NCBI GenBank assembly: GCA_002421405.1
Contig: DIJY01000077.1
Coordinates: 11,563 to 18,289, forward strand
Direction of reading: 5' to 3'
Length of the DNA stretch: 6,727 nt
Source: Caryophanales bacterium UBA5632
GTDB lineage: Bacteria > Bacillota_I > Bacilli_A > Izemoplasmatales > Hujiaoplasmataceae
In this document: positions 6,599 to 6,727 of the stretch, one piece after another
Numbering within the stretch: the first letter of the stretch is position 1
Layout: each line of letters starts with the position of its first letter
The notes under the pieces: generated by a model
Database searches by the model: none
Seen by the model: the letters and a program-made list of their open reading frames with translations, nothing else
Told to the model about the DNA's origin: nothing
Translations under genes and position numbers: made by a program

Positions 6599-6727
6599 GT
6601 ATTTCACTATCATTGTTTTCAGTTTGTGCAATCCTCATGCTTATGGCTTTCAACTTATATCCCAATCAACTTAGAACTTTAAATCAAATCTCGATAAATC
6701 ATTGCCATTATTTGGGATGCAATTCAT

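Larger units (their letters stand above)
6425..6727. other. Non-coding stretch upstream of the regulator
   Basis: These 303 bases hold no gene I can support on either strand. Contents are the regulator ribosome site (GAGGG next to 6424), the inverted repeat at 6481-6512, the promoter-like hexamers near 6570-6613, and a small possible hairpin AGGTTG-AAAA-CAACTT around 6528-6543. No catabolite-responsive (cre) element is recognisable. On the minus strand an open frame of 18 codons enters from the right edge and stops at 6671-6673; it could be the tail of an upstream gene, but is too short to judge. Confidence 0.5.

Noticed and set aside
6557..6664. Short minus-strand frame of about 20-30 codons in the regulator leader (reads MRIAQTENND from its ATG and ends in TAA).
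   Set aside because: It has no ribosome binding site, is very short and has no recognisable features; it is likely chance.
6671..6727. Eighteen open codons entering from the right edge on the minus strand, possibly the end of an upstream gene.
   Set aside because: A frame this short is expected by chance, and no terminator follows; it is noted but not annotated.

Overview
The window is AT-rich DNA with Gram-positive style ribosome binding sites (AGGA/GAGGG types close to ATG) and looks like a low-GC Bacillota chromosome. A lactobacillus, enterococcus or Erysipelotrichia-type host would all fit; the sequence alone does not settle the genus. Every gene I can support lies on the minus strand, so transcription runs from high to low coordinates.

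Layout in transcription order. (1) 6425-6727 is a leader/intergenic stretch with a 7-bp inverted repeat and weak promoter-like hexamers. (2) 4448-6424 encodes a 658-residue PRD-type PTS-responsive transcription regulator of the MtlR/LicR (BglG-like activator) architecture. Its end carries a short intrinsic terminator that overlaps the stop codon. (3) 4323-4447 is a control region packed with copies of the motif TTAAGTGCAAT in both orientations, the best candidate for operators of the regulator. (4) 1784-4322 holds four tightly packed genes for a complete mannose-family PTS permease: EIIA (His9), EIIB (His13), EIIC and EIID. (5) After a 9-bp stem-loop, 854-1744 encodes an unrecognised 296-residue protein with two membrane segments and what looks like a degenerate M28 aminopeptidase-like fold. 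(6) Its stop codon directly abuts the start of an N-acetylglucosamine-6-phosphate deacetylase (NagA family) that runs off the left edge of the window.

Working model: the permease imports and phosphorylates an N-acetylated amino sugar (GlcNAc, GalNAc, ManNAc or a related compound), and the NagA-like enzyme removes the acetyl group in the cytoplasm. The regulator senses PTS state and controls the operon through the repeated motif. A downstream deaminase/isomerase would be expected to the left of the window, but cannot be seen. The parts that are not routine are the M28-like membrane protein inside a sugar operon, the regulator that has lost most of the usual phosphorylatable residues of its family, and the dense motif array in front of the permease genes. 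I see no mobile elements, tRNA/rRNA genes or CRISPR arrays.
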